From Bacillota bacterium (GTDB taxonomy: Bacteria; Bacillota; Negativicutes; Sporomusales; UBA7701): a stretch of 11,284 nucleotides of DNA. A program made the position numbers and the translations under genes. Shown in pieces: positions 1 to 7,902 of this stretch; positions within the stretch are counted from its first letter, which is position 1; the number at the start of each line of letters is the position of its first letter. The notes under the pieces were generated by a model, which was not told the DNA's origin, searched no databases, and saw only the letters and a list, made by a program, of their open reading frames with translations. The stretch covers positions 1-11,284 of the forward strand of contig JAEZLU010000171.1 of NCBI GenBank assembly GCA_023415075.1. Direction: 5' to 3'.

Positions 1-231
1 TGCTTCCGGGTCCTGAAGAGCGGCGGTCGCCTCATTCTCCTCGAGCATATGGGCAGTGCAAATAAACTGCTGCGGCCGCTGATGGACTGGCTTAATCCGC
101 TCACCGTCAGGCTGCTGGGCGACCACATCAACCGCGACACCGTCGACACCGTCGCCGCTGCCGGCTTTCGGCTGACTGAGGTGAAAAACCTGTTCGGCGA
201 TATCGTCAGGCTGGCCGTCGCCGAAAAATAA
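1..231 (+). CDS. Class I SAM-dependent methyltransferase, C-terminal part (5' end outside window)
   Basis: The frame is open from base 1 to the TAA at 229-231, giving 76 residues; the first in-frame ATG at 49 is internal. The visible part starts with the FRVLKSGGRLILLEH segment (bases 4-48), typical of the post-motif strand 'RVLKPGGR.hhhEH' of UbiE/MenG-like class I methyltransferases. It continues with a helical region and an INRDTVDTVAAAGF segment, which matches the terminal substrate-lid helix and the 'AGF' beta-hairpin turn of the same family. The glycine-rich SAM-binding motif would lie upstream, so the substrate (quinone, phospholipid or other small molecule) cannot be told. No terminator follows, and the next gene starts 118 bp downstream on the same strand, so read-through into the RRM gene is possible. 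Confidence 0.8.
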   Translation, partial: CFRVLKSGGRLILLEHMGSANKLLRPLMDWLNPLTVRLLGDHINRDTVDTVAAAGFRLTEVKNLFGDIVRLAVAEK

Positions 232-349
232 TGGCCTTCAAATGTTATCGCCTCCCTCCCAGATAAATACAGGGATAAATGCGGCAATATCAACCGATAA
301 CTAAAAGCGAGTTAAAGAAACAGTCTAGCGGAAAAGAGGCGGTATTATC
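232..349 (+). other. Intergenic leader of the RRM gene, no confident promoter
   Basis: This 118-bp gap is more AT-rich than the coding DNA. It contains the heptamer GATAAAT twice (262-268 and 274-280), 12 bp apart. I found no convincing -35/-10 pair and no hairpin terminator for the methyltransferase. An AGAGG-type ribosome site (336-342) sits 7 nt before the ATG at 350. Confidence 0.4.
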
Positions 350-598
350 ATGACAAAAACCCTTTATGTCGGCAACCTGCCGTGGCAAACGACCGAGTCC
401 GACCTGGCGGACGTTTTCCGGCAGTACGGCACCGTCATCTCCAGCCGGGTCGCCACCGACCGGGAAACCGGGCGGGCCAGGGGCTTCGGCTTTGTCGAAG
501 TCGAAGACGAGGACGCCGAAAAGATGATCGCCGCAATGAACGACGCCGAACTCGGCGGCCGCCGGGTGGTCGTCAACGAAGCCAGGCCCCGGCAGTAA
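350..598 (+). CDS. Small RRM-domain RNA-binding protein
   Basis: The 82-residue product is essentially one RNA recognition motif. RNP2 is LYVGNL at residues 5-10 and RNP1 is RGFGFVEV at residues 44-51. The aromatic residues that stack on RNA bases (Tyr6, Phe46, Phe48) are all present. There is no extra domain; the tail after the last beta strand is only a few basic residues (ARPRQ). Such single-RRM proteins are known in cyanobacteria and scattered anaerobic bacteria, where they bind RNA in the cytoplasm and are sometimes cold- or stress-induced. The target RNA here is unknown. The start is supported by an AGAGGCGG ribosome site 7 nt upstream and by the family's usual short lead-in before RNP2. 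A terminator follows at 613-638, so it is the last gene of its transcript. Confidence 0.92.
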   Translation: MTKTLYVGNLPWQTTESDLADVFRQYGTVISSRVATDRETGRARGFGFVEVEDEDAEKMIAAMNDAELGGRRVVVNEARPRQ

Positions 599-612
599 AG
601 CGCACCTCTCCT

Positions 613-638
613 AGCCACCTTTCGGGGTGGCTTTTTTT
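613..638 (+). terminator. Rho-independent terminator after the RRM gene
   Basis: AGCCACC (613-619) pairs with GGTGGCT (626-632) around a 6-nt TTTCGG loop. A run of seven T follows (632-638). It lies 15 bp after the stop codon. Confidence 0.92.
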
Positions 639-682
639 CGGCCGGCCGCCGGGGGTTTAGCCGGCAGCCGCGCCGCTGCTCA

Positions 683-697
683 ATTTTCGCCGAAAAT
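683..697. promoter_or_regulatory. Perfect 15-bp dyad, possible operator
   Basis: ATTTTCGCCGAAAAT is a perfect inverted repeat about a central C. It is nested in a wider imperfect one: CAATTTTCGC (681-690) faces GCGAAATTG (705-713). It lies 47 bp upstream of the candidate nifJ -10 box, a position suited to an activator or repressor. The cognate regulator is not identifiable from sequence. Confidence 0.35.
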
Positions 698-743
698 GAT
701 AGCCGCGAAATTGCATGGAGTATTCGGACATTAAAATATCTTT

Positions 744-749
744 TATAAT
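744..749 (+). promoter_or_regulatory. nifJ: Candidate -10 box of nifJ promoter
   Basis: TATAAT matches the sigma-A -10 consensus exactly. No good TTGACA lies 15-19 bp upstream (the best is TTCGGA at 723-728, 15 bp away), so the promoter may be weak, activator-dependent, or a chance AT-rich match. A start near 756 would give a leader of about 195 nt. Confidence 0.3.
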
Positions 750-797
750 CGAAAGGATAATGGAAAATTAGGGTGAATTCTTTAATTTGGTGTATTT

Positions 798-807
798 GTG
801 TATACAC
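798..807. promoter_or_regulatory. Perfect 10-bp palindrome GTGTATACAC, possible operator
   Basis: A perfect palindrome with a GTATAC core. This is reminiscent of half-site symmetry seen for FadR-type GntR regulators, but it is too short to assign. It lies about 50 bp downstream of the candidate -10 box, where a bound repressor could block transcription into nifJ. Confidence 0.3.
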
Positions 808-949
808 TTGGTTTCTTGGCGCTTCGGCGAAGCAAGGTCTGGTCGTCCTGAGATCTTTTCTCCTTTCTTCTGGTCAGACAACCATACCGTTTGAGCTTTA
901 TAGAGGCTCCAAGTGAATAAATCTACAAAACGAAAGAGAGGGAAAATTT

Positions 950-3900
950 ATGGCCAAAATGAAAACAATGGATGGAAACTGTGCGGCGGCCCACGTGGCG
1001 TACGCCTTCACGGAAGTCGCCACAATCTATCCGATTACCCCGTCGTCGACGATGGCTGAATACGTCGACAGCTGGGCCGCCGAAGGCCGCAAGAACATTT
1101 TCGGGCAAACCGTCAAGGTCGTGGAAATGCAGTCCGAAGCCGGCGCCGCCGGTGCCACCCACGGCTCGTTGCAGGGCGGGGCCCTGACGACGACCTTCAC
1201 CGCCTCGCAAGGCCTGCTGCTCATGATTCCCAACATGTACAAAATAGCCGGCGAACTCCTGCCCGGTGTCCTCCACGTCAGCGCCCGCGCCGTGGCCGCC
1301 TCGTCTCTCAGCATCTTCGGCGACCACCAGGACGTTATGGCCACCCGCCAGACCGGCTTCGCCCTGCTGGCCGAAAGCAGCGTGCAGCAGGTCATGGACC
1401 TGGCCGCCGTCGCCCACCTGTCGGCCATCGAAGGCCGCGTCCCCTTCCTCAGCTACTTCGACGGCTTCCGGACCTCCCACGAGATCCAGAAAGTCGAAAC
1501 CTGGGACTACGACGACCTGGCCAAACTCATCAACCGCGACGCCCTGGCCGGCTTCCGCCAGCGGGCCCTCAACCCCAATCACCCGGTCACCCGCGGCACC
1601 GCCCAGAACCCCGACATCTACTTCCAGGGCCGTGAGGCCGCCAACGAATACTACCAGGCCCTGCCGGCCATCGTCGAAAAATACATGGCCAAGGTCAAGG
1701 AAGTCACCGGCCGCGAATATCACCTGTTCGACTACTATGGCGCACCCGACGCCGACCGGATGATCGTCGCCATGGGCTCGGTCTGCGAGACCATCGAAGA
1801 AACCATCGACGCCCTCAACGCCAGCGGCCAGAAGGTCGGCCTCTTAACCGTCCACCTCTACCGGCCGTTCTCGATCGAACATTTCCTCAAATACATCCCG
1901 AAAACCGTCAAGAAAATCGCCGTTCTCGACCGGACCAAAGAGCCTGGCAGCGCCGGCGAGCCCCTGTACCTCGACGTTAAAAACGCCTTCTACGGCAAAG
2001 CCTTCCAGCCGATCATCGTCGGCGGGCGCTACGGCCTTGGCTCCAAAGACGTCGTGCCGGCCCAGATCGTTGCCGTCTACGACAATCTCAAAGCCGCTCA
2101 GCCGAAAGACGGCTTCACCGTCGGCATCGTCGACGAAGTTACCGGCACCTCGCTGCCCCTCGGCGCCGACATCGACACCACCCCGGCCGGCACCCGGGCC
2201 TGCAAATTCTGGGGCCTCGGCTCCGACGGCACCGTCGGCGCCAACAAAATGGCCATCAAGATCATCGGCGACAAGACCAACCTCTACGCCCAGGGCTACT
2301 TCGCCTACGATTCCAAGAAATCGGGCGGCATCACCGTCTCCCACCTGCGCTTCGGCAAAAAGCCCATCAAGTCCCCCTACCTCATCAACAAGGCCGACTT
2401 CGTCGCCTGCCACAACCAGTCCTACGTCGCCAAATACGACGTGCTCAGCGGCCTGAAACCGGGCGGCACCTTCCTCCTCAACTGCCTGTGGGACAAAAAG
2501 GAGCTTGAAGAGCAGCTACCGGCCGGCATAAAGCGGTTCATCGCCAACAACAACATCAACTTCTACACCATCGACGCCATCAGCATCGCCAAAGACCTCG
2601 GCCTTGGCGGCCGCATCAACATGATTATGCAGTCCGCCTTCTTCAAACTGGCCGACATCATCCCGGTTGACGACGCCATCAAATACCTCAAAGACTCGGT
2701 GATGGACGAATACGGCAACAAGGGCGAAAAAGTCGTCAACATGAACTACGCCGCCATCGAAAAGGGCGCCAACGCCATGGTCAAGATCGACGTCCCGGCC
2801 GCCTGGAAAGACGCCAAGGATGAAGCCGTCGCCGCCAAACCCGTTCCCGAGTTCATCAAGAAAGTCGTCGTGCCGATGAACCGCACCGAAGGCGACTCAC
2901 TGTCGGTCGGCGTCATCAAGGAAATGGGCATGACTGACGGCACCTTCCCGATGGGCACCTCGGCCTTCGAGAAACGCGGCATCGCCGTCGACGTCCCCGA
3001 GTGGCAGGTCGACAAGTGCATCCAGTGTAACGCCTGCTCCTTCGTTTGCCCGCACGCCTGCATCCGTCCGGTGCTCGCCAGCGACGACGAAGTCAAGAAA
3101 GCCCCCACCGGCTTCGCAACCAAACCGGCTACCGGCGCCGCCGGCCTCCACTTCCGCGTCGCCGTGTCGCCGCTCGACTGCACCGGCTGCGGCAACTGCG
3201 TCCAGGTCTGCCCGGCCAAAGAAAAGGCCATCGTCATGAAGCCGCTGGGCAGCCAGATGGAACAGGCCGACCTGTGGGATTACGCCATGAGCCTGTCGAC
3301 CAAGCCCAACCCGATGAACAAAGAGACCGTCAAAGGCAGCCAGTTCGAGACCCCCTACCTCCAGTTCTCCGGCGCCTGCGGCGGCTGCCTTGAGACGGCA
3401 TATGCCCGCCTGGTAACCCAGCTGTTCGGCGACCGGATGATGATCGCCAACGCCACCGGCTGCTCCTCGATCTGGGGCGCCTCGGCCCCGTCGACGCCTT
3501 ACTGCGCCGACAAGCGCGGCTTCGGTCCGGCCTGGGCCAACTCGCTGTTCGAAGACAACGCCGAATACGGCCTCGGCATGTACACCGCCGTCAAGCAGCT
3601 CCGCGACCGCCTGACCGCCAAGGTCTCGGCGGCCCTCGCCGGCGCGACCGGCGACGCCAAAGCGGCCCTCCAGGAATGGTACGACAACAGGGACGAAGGC
3701 AAAGGCACCCGCGAGCGGGCCGAAAAACTGACCGCCGCCCTCGAAGCGGCCAACAACCCGCAGTTGGCGGAAATCCTCGAATACAAAGACTTCTTCGTCA
3801 AACGCTCCCAGTGGATCTTCGGCGGCGACGGCTGGGCCTACGACATTGGCTACGGCGGCCTCGACCACGTCCTGGCCTCGGGCGAAAACGTCAACGTCTT

Positions 3901-4492
3901 CGTCTTCGACACCGAAGTCTACTCCAACACCGGCGGCCAGTCCTCGAAGTCCACGCCGACCGCTGCTATCGCCCAATTCGCCGCCAGCGGCAAGCGCACC
4001 AAGAAAAAAGACCTCGGCATGATGGCCATGAGCTACGGCTACGTCTACGTTGCCCAGATCTGCATGGGCGCCGACCGCAACCAGACCCTCAAAGCGATCG
4101 CCGAAGCCGAGGCCTATCCCGGCCCGTCCCTCATCATCGCCTACTCGCCCTGCATCAACCACGGCCTCAAGCTCGGCATGGGCAACAGCCAGCTCGAGTG
4201 CAAACGGGCCGTCGATGCCGGCTACTGGGCGCTGTACCGCTACAACCCGGCCCTCCAGGACCAGGGCAAGAACCCCTTCAGCCTCGACTCCAAACCGCCG
4301 ACGGCCGACTTCAAAGAATTCCTCCTGGGCGAAGTCCGTTACGCCTCCCTCAAGCAGGAATTCCCCGAGGTTGCCGACCAGCTGTTCGACAAGACGGCCA
4401 AAGACGCCGCCGAGCGGCTGGACAGCTACCGCCGGCTGGCCAAATCCTTCGACGAAGCCATCGCCGAAGCCGCGGCCACCAAAGAGAAATAA
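950..4492 (+). CDS. nifJ: Pyruvate:ferredoxin (flavodoxin) oxidoreductase, single-chain
   Basis: This cytoplasmic enzyme converts pyruvate, CoA and oxidised ferredoxin to acetyl-CoA, CO2 and reduced ferredoxin. At 1180 residues it has full length for the homodimeric form. The N-terminal domain has YPITPSS (Thr30) and Arg112 in SARAVA, matching pyruvate-site residues of the Desulfovibrio africanus enzyme. The gamma-type domain has GLGSDGTVGANK at 422-433. The ferredoxin insert holds two 4Fe-4S motifs: Cys690/693/696/700 and Cys744/747/750/754. The proximal cluster ligands are Cys810, Cys813, Cys838 and Cys1068. The thiamine diphosphate motif begins GGDGW at 958-962 and runs to YSNTGGQ (Asn993). 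All key residues are present, so it should be active. The ATG at 950 has GAGAGGG 7 nt upstream, and the MKTMDGN start is typical of the family. It is monocistronic by layout and ends in a strong terminator. Confidence 0.98.
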   Translation: MAKMKTMDGNCAAAHVAYAFTEVATIYPITPSSTMAEYVDSWAAEGRKNIFGQTVKVVEMQSEAGAAGATHGSLQGGALTTTFTASQGLLLMIPNMYKIAGELLPGVLHVSARAVAASSLSIFGDHQDVMATRQTGFALLAESSVQQVMDLAAVAHLSAIEGRVPFLSYFDGFRTSHEIQKVETWDYDDLAKLINRDALAGFRQRALNPNHPVTRGTAQNPDIYFQGREAANEYYQALPAIVEKYMAKVKEVTGREYHLFDYYGAPDADRMIVAMGSVCETIEETIDALNASGQKVGLLTVHLYRPFSIEHFLKYIPKTVKKIAVLDRTKEPGSAGEPLYLDVKNAFYGKAFQPIIVGGRYGLGSKDVVPAQIVAVYDNLKAAQPKDGFTVGIVDEVTGTSLPLGADIDTTPAGTRACKFWGLGSDGTVGANKMAIKIIGDKTNLYAQGYFAYDSKKSGGITVSHLRFGKKPIKSPYLINKADFVACHNQSYVAKYDVLSGLKPGGTFLLNCLWDKKELEEQLPAGIKRFIANNNINFYTIDAISIAKDLGLGGRINMIMQSAFFKLADIIPVDDAIKYLKDSVMDEYGNKGEKVVNMNYAAIEKGANAMVKIDVPAAWKDAKDEAVAAKPVPEFIKKVVVPMNRTEGDSLSVGVIKEMGMTDGTFPMGTSAFEKRGIAVDVPEWQVDKCIQCNACSFVCPHACIRPVLASDDEVKKAPTGFATKPATGAAGLHFRVAVSPLDCTGCGNCVQVCPAKEKAIVMKPLGSQMEQADLWDYAMSLSTKPNPMNKETVKGSQFETPYLQFSGACGGCLETAYARLVTQLFGDRMMIANATGCSSIWGASAPSTPYCADKRGFGPAWANSLFEDNAEYGLGMYTAVKQLRDRLTAKVSAALAGATGDAKAALQEWYDNRDEGKGTRERAEKLTAALEAANNPQLAEILEYKDFFVKRSQWIFGGDGWAYDIGYGGLDHVLASGENVNVFVFDTEVYSNTGGQSSKSTPTAAIAQFAASGKRTKKKDLGMMAMSYGYVYVAQICMGADRNQTLKAIAEAEAYPGPSLIIAYSPCINHGLKLGMGNSQLECKRAVDAGYWALYRYNPALQDQGKNPFSLDSKPPTADFKEFLLGEVRYASLKQEFPEVADQLFDKTAKDAAERLDSYRRLAKSFDEAIAEAAATKEK

Positions 4493-4505
4493 ATCCAGGT
4501 AACCC

Positions 4506-4540
4506 AAAACCCCCTCGGCCTCAAGCCGAGGGGGTTTTTT
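4506..4540 (+). terminator. Strong terminator after nifJ, possibly bidirectional
   Basis: A perfect 10-bp GC-rich stem, CCCCCTCGGC (4510-4519) with GCCGAGGGGG (4525-4534), encloses a 5-nt loop and is followed by six T (4535-4540). AAAA at 4506-4509 precedes it, so the opposite strand also reads hairpin plus TTTT and may help stop atoB transcripts arriving from the right. Confidence 0.93.
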
Positions 4541-4593
4541 CGCGGTTGGCCGATAAAGAGCGGCAGCTGCGGTAGTTTCTGATGTACCGCGTA

Positions 4594-5772
4594 TCAGCGC
4601 TCGACGATGGTGGCCACGCCCTGGCCGCCGCCAATGCACAGCGTCGCCAGGCCGCGGCGCACGCCGTAGCGTTCCATGGCGTGCAGCAGGGTGACGAGGA
4701 TGCGGGCGCCGCTGGCGCCGATCGGGTGGCCGAGGGCAATCGCCCCGCCGTGGACATTAACCTTGTCCTTGCTGAAGCCCAGCTCCTTGCCGACGGCCAG
4801 GAACTGGGCGGCAAAGGCCTCGTTGGCCTCGATGAGGTCGAGGTTCTTGACGGTGAGGCCGGCCTTGGACAGCGCCTTGCGGGTCGCCGGCACCGGCCCC
4901 AGGCCCATCAGGGCCGGATCGACGCCGCCGGCGGCGTAGCTGACGATCTTGGCCAGCGGCTCGATGCGCAGGGCCTTAGCCTTTTCGGCGCTCATAATCA
5001 CCAGGGCGGCGGCGCCGTCGTTGATGCCCGAGGCGTTGCCGGCCGTCACCGTGCCGTCCTTCTTGAAGGCCGGTTTGAGGCCTGCCAGGCCCTCGGCCGT
5101 CGTGCCGGCCCGCGGGTATTCGTCGGTGTCGAAAACGACATCGCCCTTCCTGCCCTTGATGGTGACCGGGACGATCTCGTCCTTGAAGGCGCCGAAGTTG
5201 ATGGCTTTGACCGCCTTGTCCTGCGACTCGAAGGCCAGCCGGTCCTGGTCCTCGCGGGTGACACCGTACTTGGCGGCGACGTTCTCGGCGGTGATGCCCA
5301 TATGGTAGTCGTTGAAGGCGCACCACAGACCGTCCTGGACCATGATGTCGACGACCTTGTCGTTGCCCATCCGGTAACCCCAGCGGGCCTTGTTTGATAA
5401 AACGTAAGGCGCCTGGGACATGCTTTCCATACCGCCGGCGATGACGACGTCGGCGTCGCCGCACATCACGGCCTGAGCAGCCAGGTTGACCGACTTGAGG
5501 CCGGAGCCGCAGACCTTGTTGACGGTGAAGGCCGGGACCTCGACCGGCAGACCGGCCTTTACGGCCGCCTGGCGGGCCGGGTTCTGGCCGAGGCCGGCCT
5601 GGAGGACATTGCCGAAGATGACCTCGTCGACGGCGTCGCCTTTCAGGCCGGCCCGTTCGAGCGCTTCCTTGATGACGATGGCCCCCAGGTCGGCGGCCGA
5701 CAGCGAGGCCAGGCCGCCGTTGAAGCTGCCGATGGCGGTACGTACGGCGCTGGCGATGACGATCTCACGCAT
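4594..5772 (-). CDS. atoB: Acetyl-CoA C-acetyltransferase (thiolase II)
   Basis: The enzyme reversibly cleaves acetoacetyl-CoA with CoA to two acetyl-CoA. The 392-residue length is standard for the bacterial tetrameric enzyme. The nucleophile is Cys88 in NKVCGSG. The other catalytic residues are His349 in GHPIG, the NEAF loop (Asn317-Phe320), and the acid/base Cys379 in CIGGGQG. The start ATG (5770-5772) has GGAAAGAAGGG (5778-5788) 5 nt upstream. It is the last gene of the ato operon, 37 bp after atoE, and converges on nifJ. The symbol follows the operon context; on sequence alone it could equally be called thlA or phaA. A 6-bp GCGGTA/TACCGC dyad (4569-4590) just after the stop has no T-tract, so termination probably relies on the nifJ terminator region. 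Confidence 0.95.
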   Translation of the reverse strand: MREIVIASAVRTAIGSFNGGLASLSAADLGAIVIKEALERAGLKGDAVDEVIFGNVLQAGLGQNPARQAAVKAGLPVEVPAFTVNKVCGSGLKSVNLAAQAVMCGDADVVIAGGMESMSQAPYVLSNKARWGYRMGNDKVVDIMVQDGLWCAFNDYHMGITAENVAAKYGVTREDQDRLAFESQDKAVKAINFGAFKDEIVPVTIKGRKGDVVFDTDEYPRAGTTAEGLAGLKPAFKKDGTVTAGNASGINDGAAALVIMSAEKAKALRIEPLAKIVSYAAGGVDPALMGLGPVPATRKALSKAGLTVKNLDLIEANEAFAAQFLAVGKELGFSKDKVNVHGGAIALGHPIGASGARILVTLLHAMERYGVRRGLATLCIGGGQGVATIVER

Positions 5773-5809
5773 AGATACCCTTCTTTCCTGATGTTCTTAA
5801 AGCCTCTGG

Positions 5810-7228
5810 CTACTGCATGATCGGCGGGATGTAGGGCAGCGTCTTGGCCAGCAGCCACAGCATGATGAGCACGACCGGCGTGTGGAAAATCAGCTGGAGT
5901 ATGGAGTAGCCGGCCAAGTCGCGGGCCTTGACGCCGGTGAGGCCTAGCAGCGGCAGCATCCAGAACGGATTGATGAAATTCGGCAGCGCCTCGGCAGCGT
6001 TGTACACCTGGACGATCCAGCCGAGGTTGACGTGGAGCTCATTGGCCGCCTGCAGCATATAGGGCGCTTCGACAATCCATTTGCCGCCGCCCGAGGGCAG
6101 GAAGAGGCCGAGCACGGCCGAGTAAATGCCGACAATTACCGGCAGCGTTTCATGGTTGGAGACCGACACGAAGAAATGGGCGAGAACGTCGCACAGGCCG
6201 GAGCCCATCAGCACACCGAAGATGCCGGCGTACAGCGGGAACTGCAGCAGCACGCCGCCGGTCATCGGCACCGACTTGGCCGCCGCTTTGAGGAAGGACT
6301 TCGGCGTCCAGTGCAGCAGCATGCCGGCGATCAGGAACATGAAGTTGTATACGTTAAGGTCCATGGCCGCCAGGCCGCCCTTGGTCATAAAGGTGTTCAC
6401 CAGATAGAGGACACCGAGGATGACGACGATGATCGTGAGGATCGGGCTGTATTCGAGGTATTCGCCAGGGGTCTGGGCCTTGCCGATTTCCTCCTCTTTT
6501 TCGTCGGCGTAACGGATACCGACCATCTCGGCCGTCTTGGCCTTGTCGGCGGGCGGGCAGGAGACGTAGCAGATCCAGACCGACAGAATGACCAGGACGA
6601 CGATCATCACCAGGTTCTGCCAGGTGAGCAGCGTTTCCTCGAGGGGGATGGTGCCGCTTATCTTGTAGAGGGCCGGCGGGATGGAGGCTTTGGTGGCCAT
6701 CAGCAGGGCGGCCGACGACGACAGGCCGAGGGCCCAGATGCTGCCGAGACCGAGGTAGGCGGCGGCGCCCATCGCCCGGTAGTCGATGCCGGCGACCCGT
6801 TTGCTGACCTCGCGGGTCAGGATGCCGGCGAAGATCAGGCTGAAGCCCCAGCTAAGTAAAGATGCGATCATTGCCACGAAGGCCACATAGGCTACAGCGA
6901 CTTTCGGCGTTTTCGGGAAGGTGGCCAGGGAGACGACCAGTTTCTTGACCGGCGGGGCCACGGCGACAATATAGCCGCCGATGACCACGAAGGCCATCTG
7001 CATGGTAAAGGGGATGAGGCTCCAGAACGATTTGCCGAAGTCGACGCCGATCTGCATCGGCGTCCGGCCCATCGCCAGGGCGGCGGCGGCGACAATAGCG
7101 ACGGCGATGGCCGCGAAAACGTAGGCATCAGGGAACCAGCGCTCGCTCCAATCGGCCAGCGAGGCGCCCAGGCGGGCCAGGGCGCCCATTTCCTCGGACT
7201 TAACCGCGGGCTGCTTTTGGGTTTGCAA
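5810..7228 (-). CDS. atoE: Short-chain fatty acid permease, AtoE family
   Basis: An inner-membrane protein of the AtoE family that carries short-chain acids such as acetoacetate or butyrate. The 472 residues show about ten hydrophobic segments, roughly 35-53, 70-92, 108-136, 155-180, 205-223, 263-281, 293-306, 323-345, 362-378 and 441-463. A charged cytoplasm-like loop (about 226-258) lies between the two halves. The conserved PSGGGKW motif is at 378-384. The start shown is TTG with AGAGGAG 11 nt upstream; an in-frame TGA lies just before it. An ATG at codon 14 (7187-7189) fits the usual N-terminus better, but its GAGG is only about 2 nt away. It follows atoA by 26 bp and precedes atoB by 37 bp. 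Exact substrate cannot be read from sequence. Confidence 0.92.
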   Translation of the reverse strand: MQTQKQPAVKSEEMGALARLGASLADWSERWFPDAYVFAAIAVAIVAAAALAMGRTPMQIGVDFGKSFWSLIPFTMQMAFVVIGGYIVAVAPPVKKLVVSLATFPKTPKVAVAYVAFVAMIASLLSWGFSLIFAGILTREVSKRVAGIDYRAMGAAAYLGLGSIWALGLSSSAALLMATKASIPPALYKISGTIPLEETLLTWQNLVMIVVLVILSVWICYVSCPPADKAKTAEMVGIRYADEKEEEIGKAQTPGEYLEYSPILTIIVVILGVLYLVNTFMTKGGLAAMDLNVYNFMFLIAGMLLHWTPKSFLKAAAKSVPMTGGVLLQFPLYAGIFGVLMGSGLCDVLAHFFVSVSNHETLPVIVGIYSAVLGLFLPSGGGKWIVEAPYMLQAANELHVNLGWIVQVYNAAEALPNFINPFWMLPLLGLTGVKARDLAGYSILQLIFHTPVVLIMLWLLAKTLPYIPPIMQ

Positions 7229-7254
7229 GGTAACTCACGCTCCTCTTTTTTGCT

Positions 7255-7902
7255 TTAGTTTTTCATGGTGATCAGCTTATCGCTGACGATGAGCTTGGCC
7301 TCGGTGGCGGCAGCGACGTCGGCGGCGCTGACACCGGGGGCCGTCTCCTCGAGTACCAGGCCGGCCGGGGTGACCCGGATAACGCCCAGTTCGGTGATGA
7401 TGAGCGATACCACGCCTTTGCCGGTGAGCGGCAGCGTGCAGTTTTTCAGAATCTTGGGGCTGCCGTCCTTGGCAGTGTGCTCCATGGCCACGATGACCTT
7501 CTTGGCGCCGACGACGAGATCCATCGCCCCGCCCATTCCCGGCACCATCTTGCCGGGCACCATCCAGTTGGCCAGGTTACCCTGCTCGTCCACCTGCAGC
7601 GCCCCCAGGACGGTGGCGTCGACGTGGCCGCCACGGATGAGGTTGAAGGACATGAAGCTGTCGAAAGTGGCGCCGCCGGCGATTATCCCGGCCGGCGCGC
7701 CGCCGGCGTTCGTCAGGTCGGGATCGGCGGTCGTCACTGGGCCGAGGCCGACGAAGCCGTTCTCGGACTGTAGGATGATCGACACGTCCTGCGGCAGGTA
7801 GTTGGGCACGAGGGTCGGCAGGCCGATGCCCAGGTTGACCAGCTCCCCATCCTTAAGCTCGGCCGCCACCCGGCGGGCGATGATTTCCTTGGCGCTAGCC
7901 AT
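7255..7902 (-). CDS. atoA: 3-oxoacid/acetoacetate CoA-transferase, beta subunit
   Basis: The beta subunit of a family I CoA-transferase moves CoA from an acyl-CoA such as acetyl-CoA onto acetoacetate or another short-chain acid. The 215 residues carry the family SENG motif at 46-49, in which Glu47 is the catalytic residue that forms the glutamyl-CoA thioester. An ILQSENGFVGLGP environment and the later GGHVD and MDLVVGAKKV segments are also typical. The ATG at 7900-7902 lies inside the end of atoD (8-bp overlap). It is preceded by AAAGGGGG, so the two subunits are translationally coupled and made in equal amounts. Family members differ in acid preference (acetoacetate, butyrate, 3-oxoadipate); the operon favours acetoacetate or butyrate. 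Confidence 0.95.
   Translation of the reverse strand: MASAKEIIARRVAAELKDGELVNLGIGLPTLVPNYLPQDVSIILQSENGFVGLGPVTTADPDLTNAGGAPAGIIAGGATFDSFMSFNLIRGGHVDATVLGALQVDEQGNLANWMVPGKMVPGMGGAMDLVVGAKKVIVAMEHTAKDGSPKILKNCTLPLTGKGVVSLIITELGVIRVTPAGLVLEETAPGVSAADVAAATEAKLIVSDKLITMKN

Larger units (their letters stand above)
639..949 (+). other. Regulatory region upstream of nifJ
   Basis: About 310 bp without a plausible gene, clearly AT-richer than its surroundings from 683 on. It contains a 15-bp dyad (683-697), a consensus -10 hexamer (744-749), a 10-bp palindrome (798-807), a bulged GC hairpin (815-836: CTTG/CAAG outer and CTTC/GAAG inner stems) and the nifJ ribosome site GAGAGGG (936-942), 7 nt before ATG 950. 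The heptamer TCTGGTC occurs twice (838-844 and 869-875). I saw no T-box AGGGTGG signature and no T-tailed attenuator. Confidence 0.5.

Noticed and set aside
364..807. A 147-codon minus-strand frame across the RRM gene and nifJ leader
   Set aside because: It crosses the RRM terminator and AT-rich regulatory DNA, lacks a ribosome site, and its middle is an antisense shadow.
815..836. Bulged hairpin in the nifJ leader considered as attenuator or riboswitch
   Set aside because: No T-tract follows, no competing stem is clear, and no known riboswitch or T-box motif is present; kept only as part of the leader description.
923..1723. A 266-codon minus-strand open frame at the start of nifJ
   Set aside because: Same cause: an antisense shadow of nifJ codons, rich in Gly/Val/Ala, with no recognisable motif.
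2897..4639. A 580-codon open frame on the minus strand opposite nifJ
   Set aside because: Its translation is low-complexity, rich in Gly/Ala/Val/Asp/Glu, with no domain. It is the mirror of the strong GC-ending codon bias of nifJ, whose domains and active-site residues are unmistakable.
4582..5397. A 271-codon plus-strand open frame opposite atoB
   Set aside because: Low-complexity translation antisense to a thiolase with all catalytic residues intact; no ribosome site.
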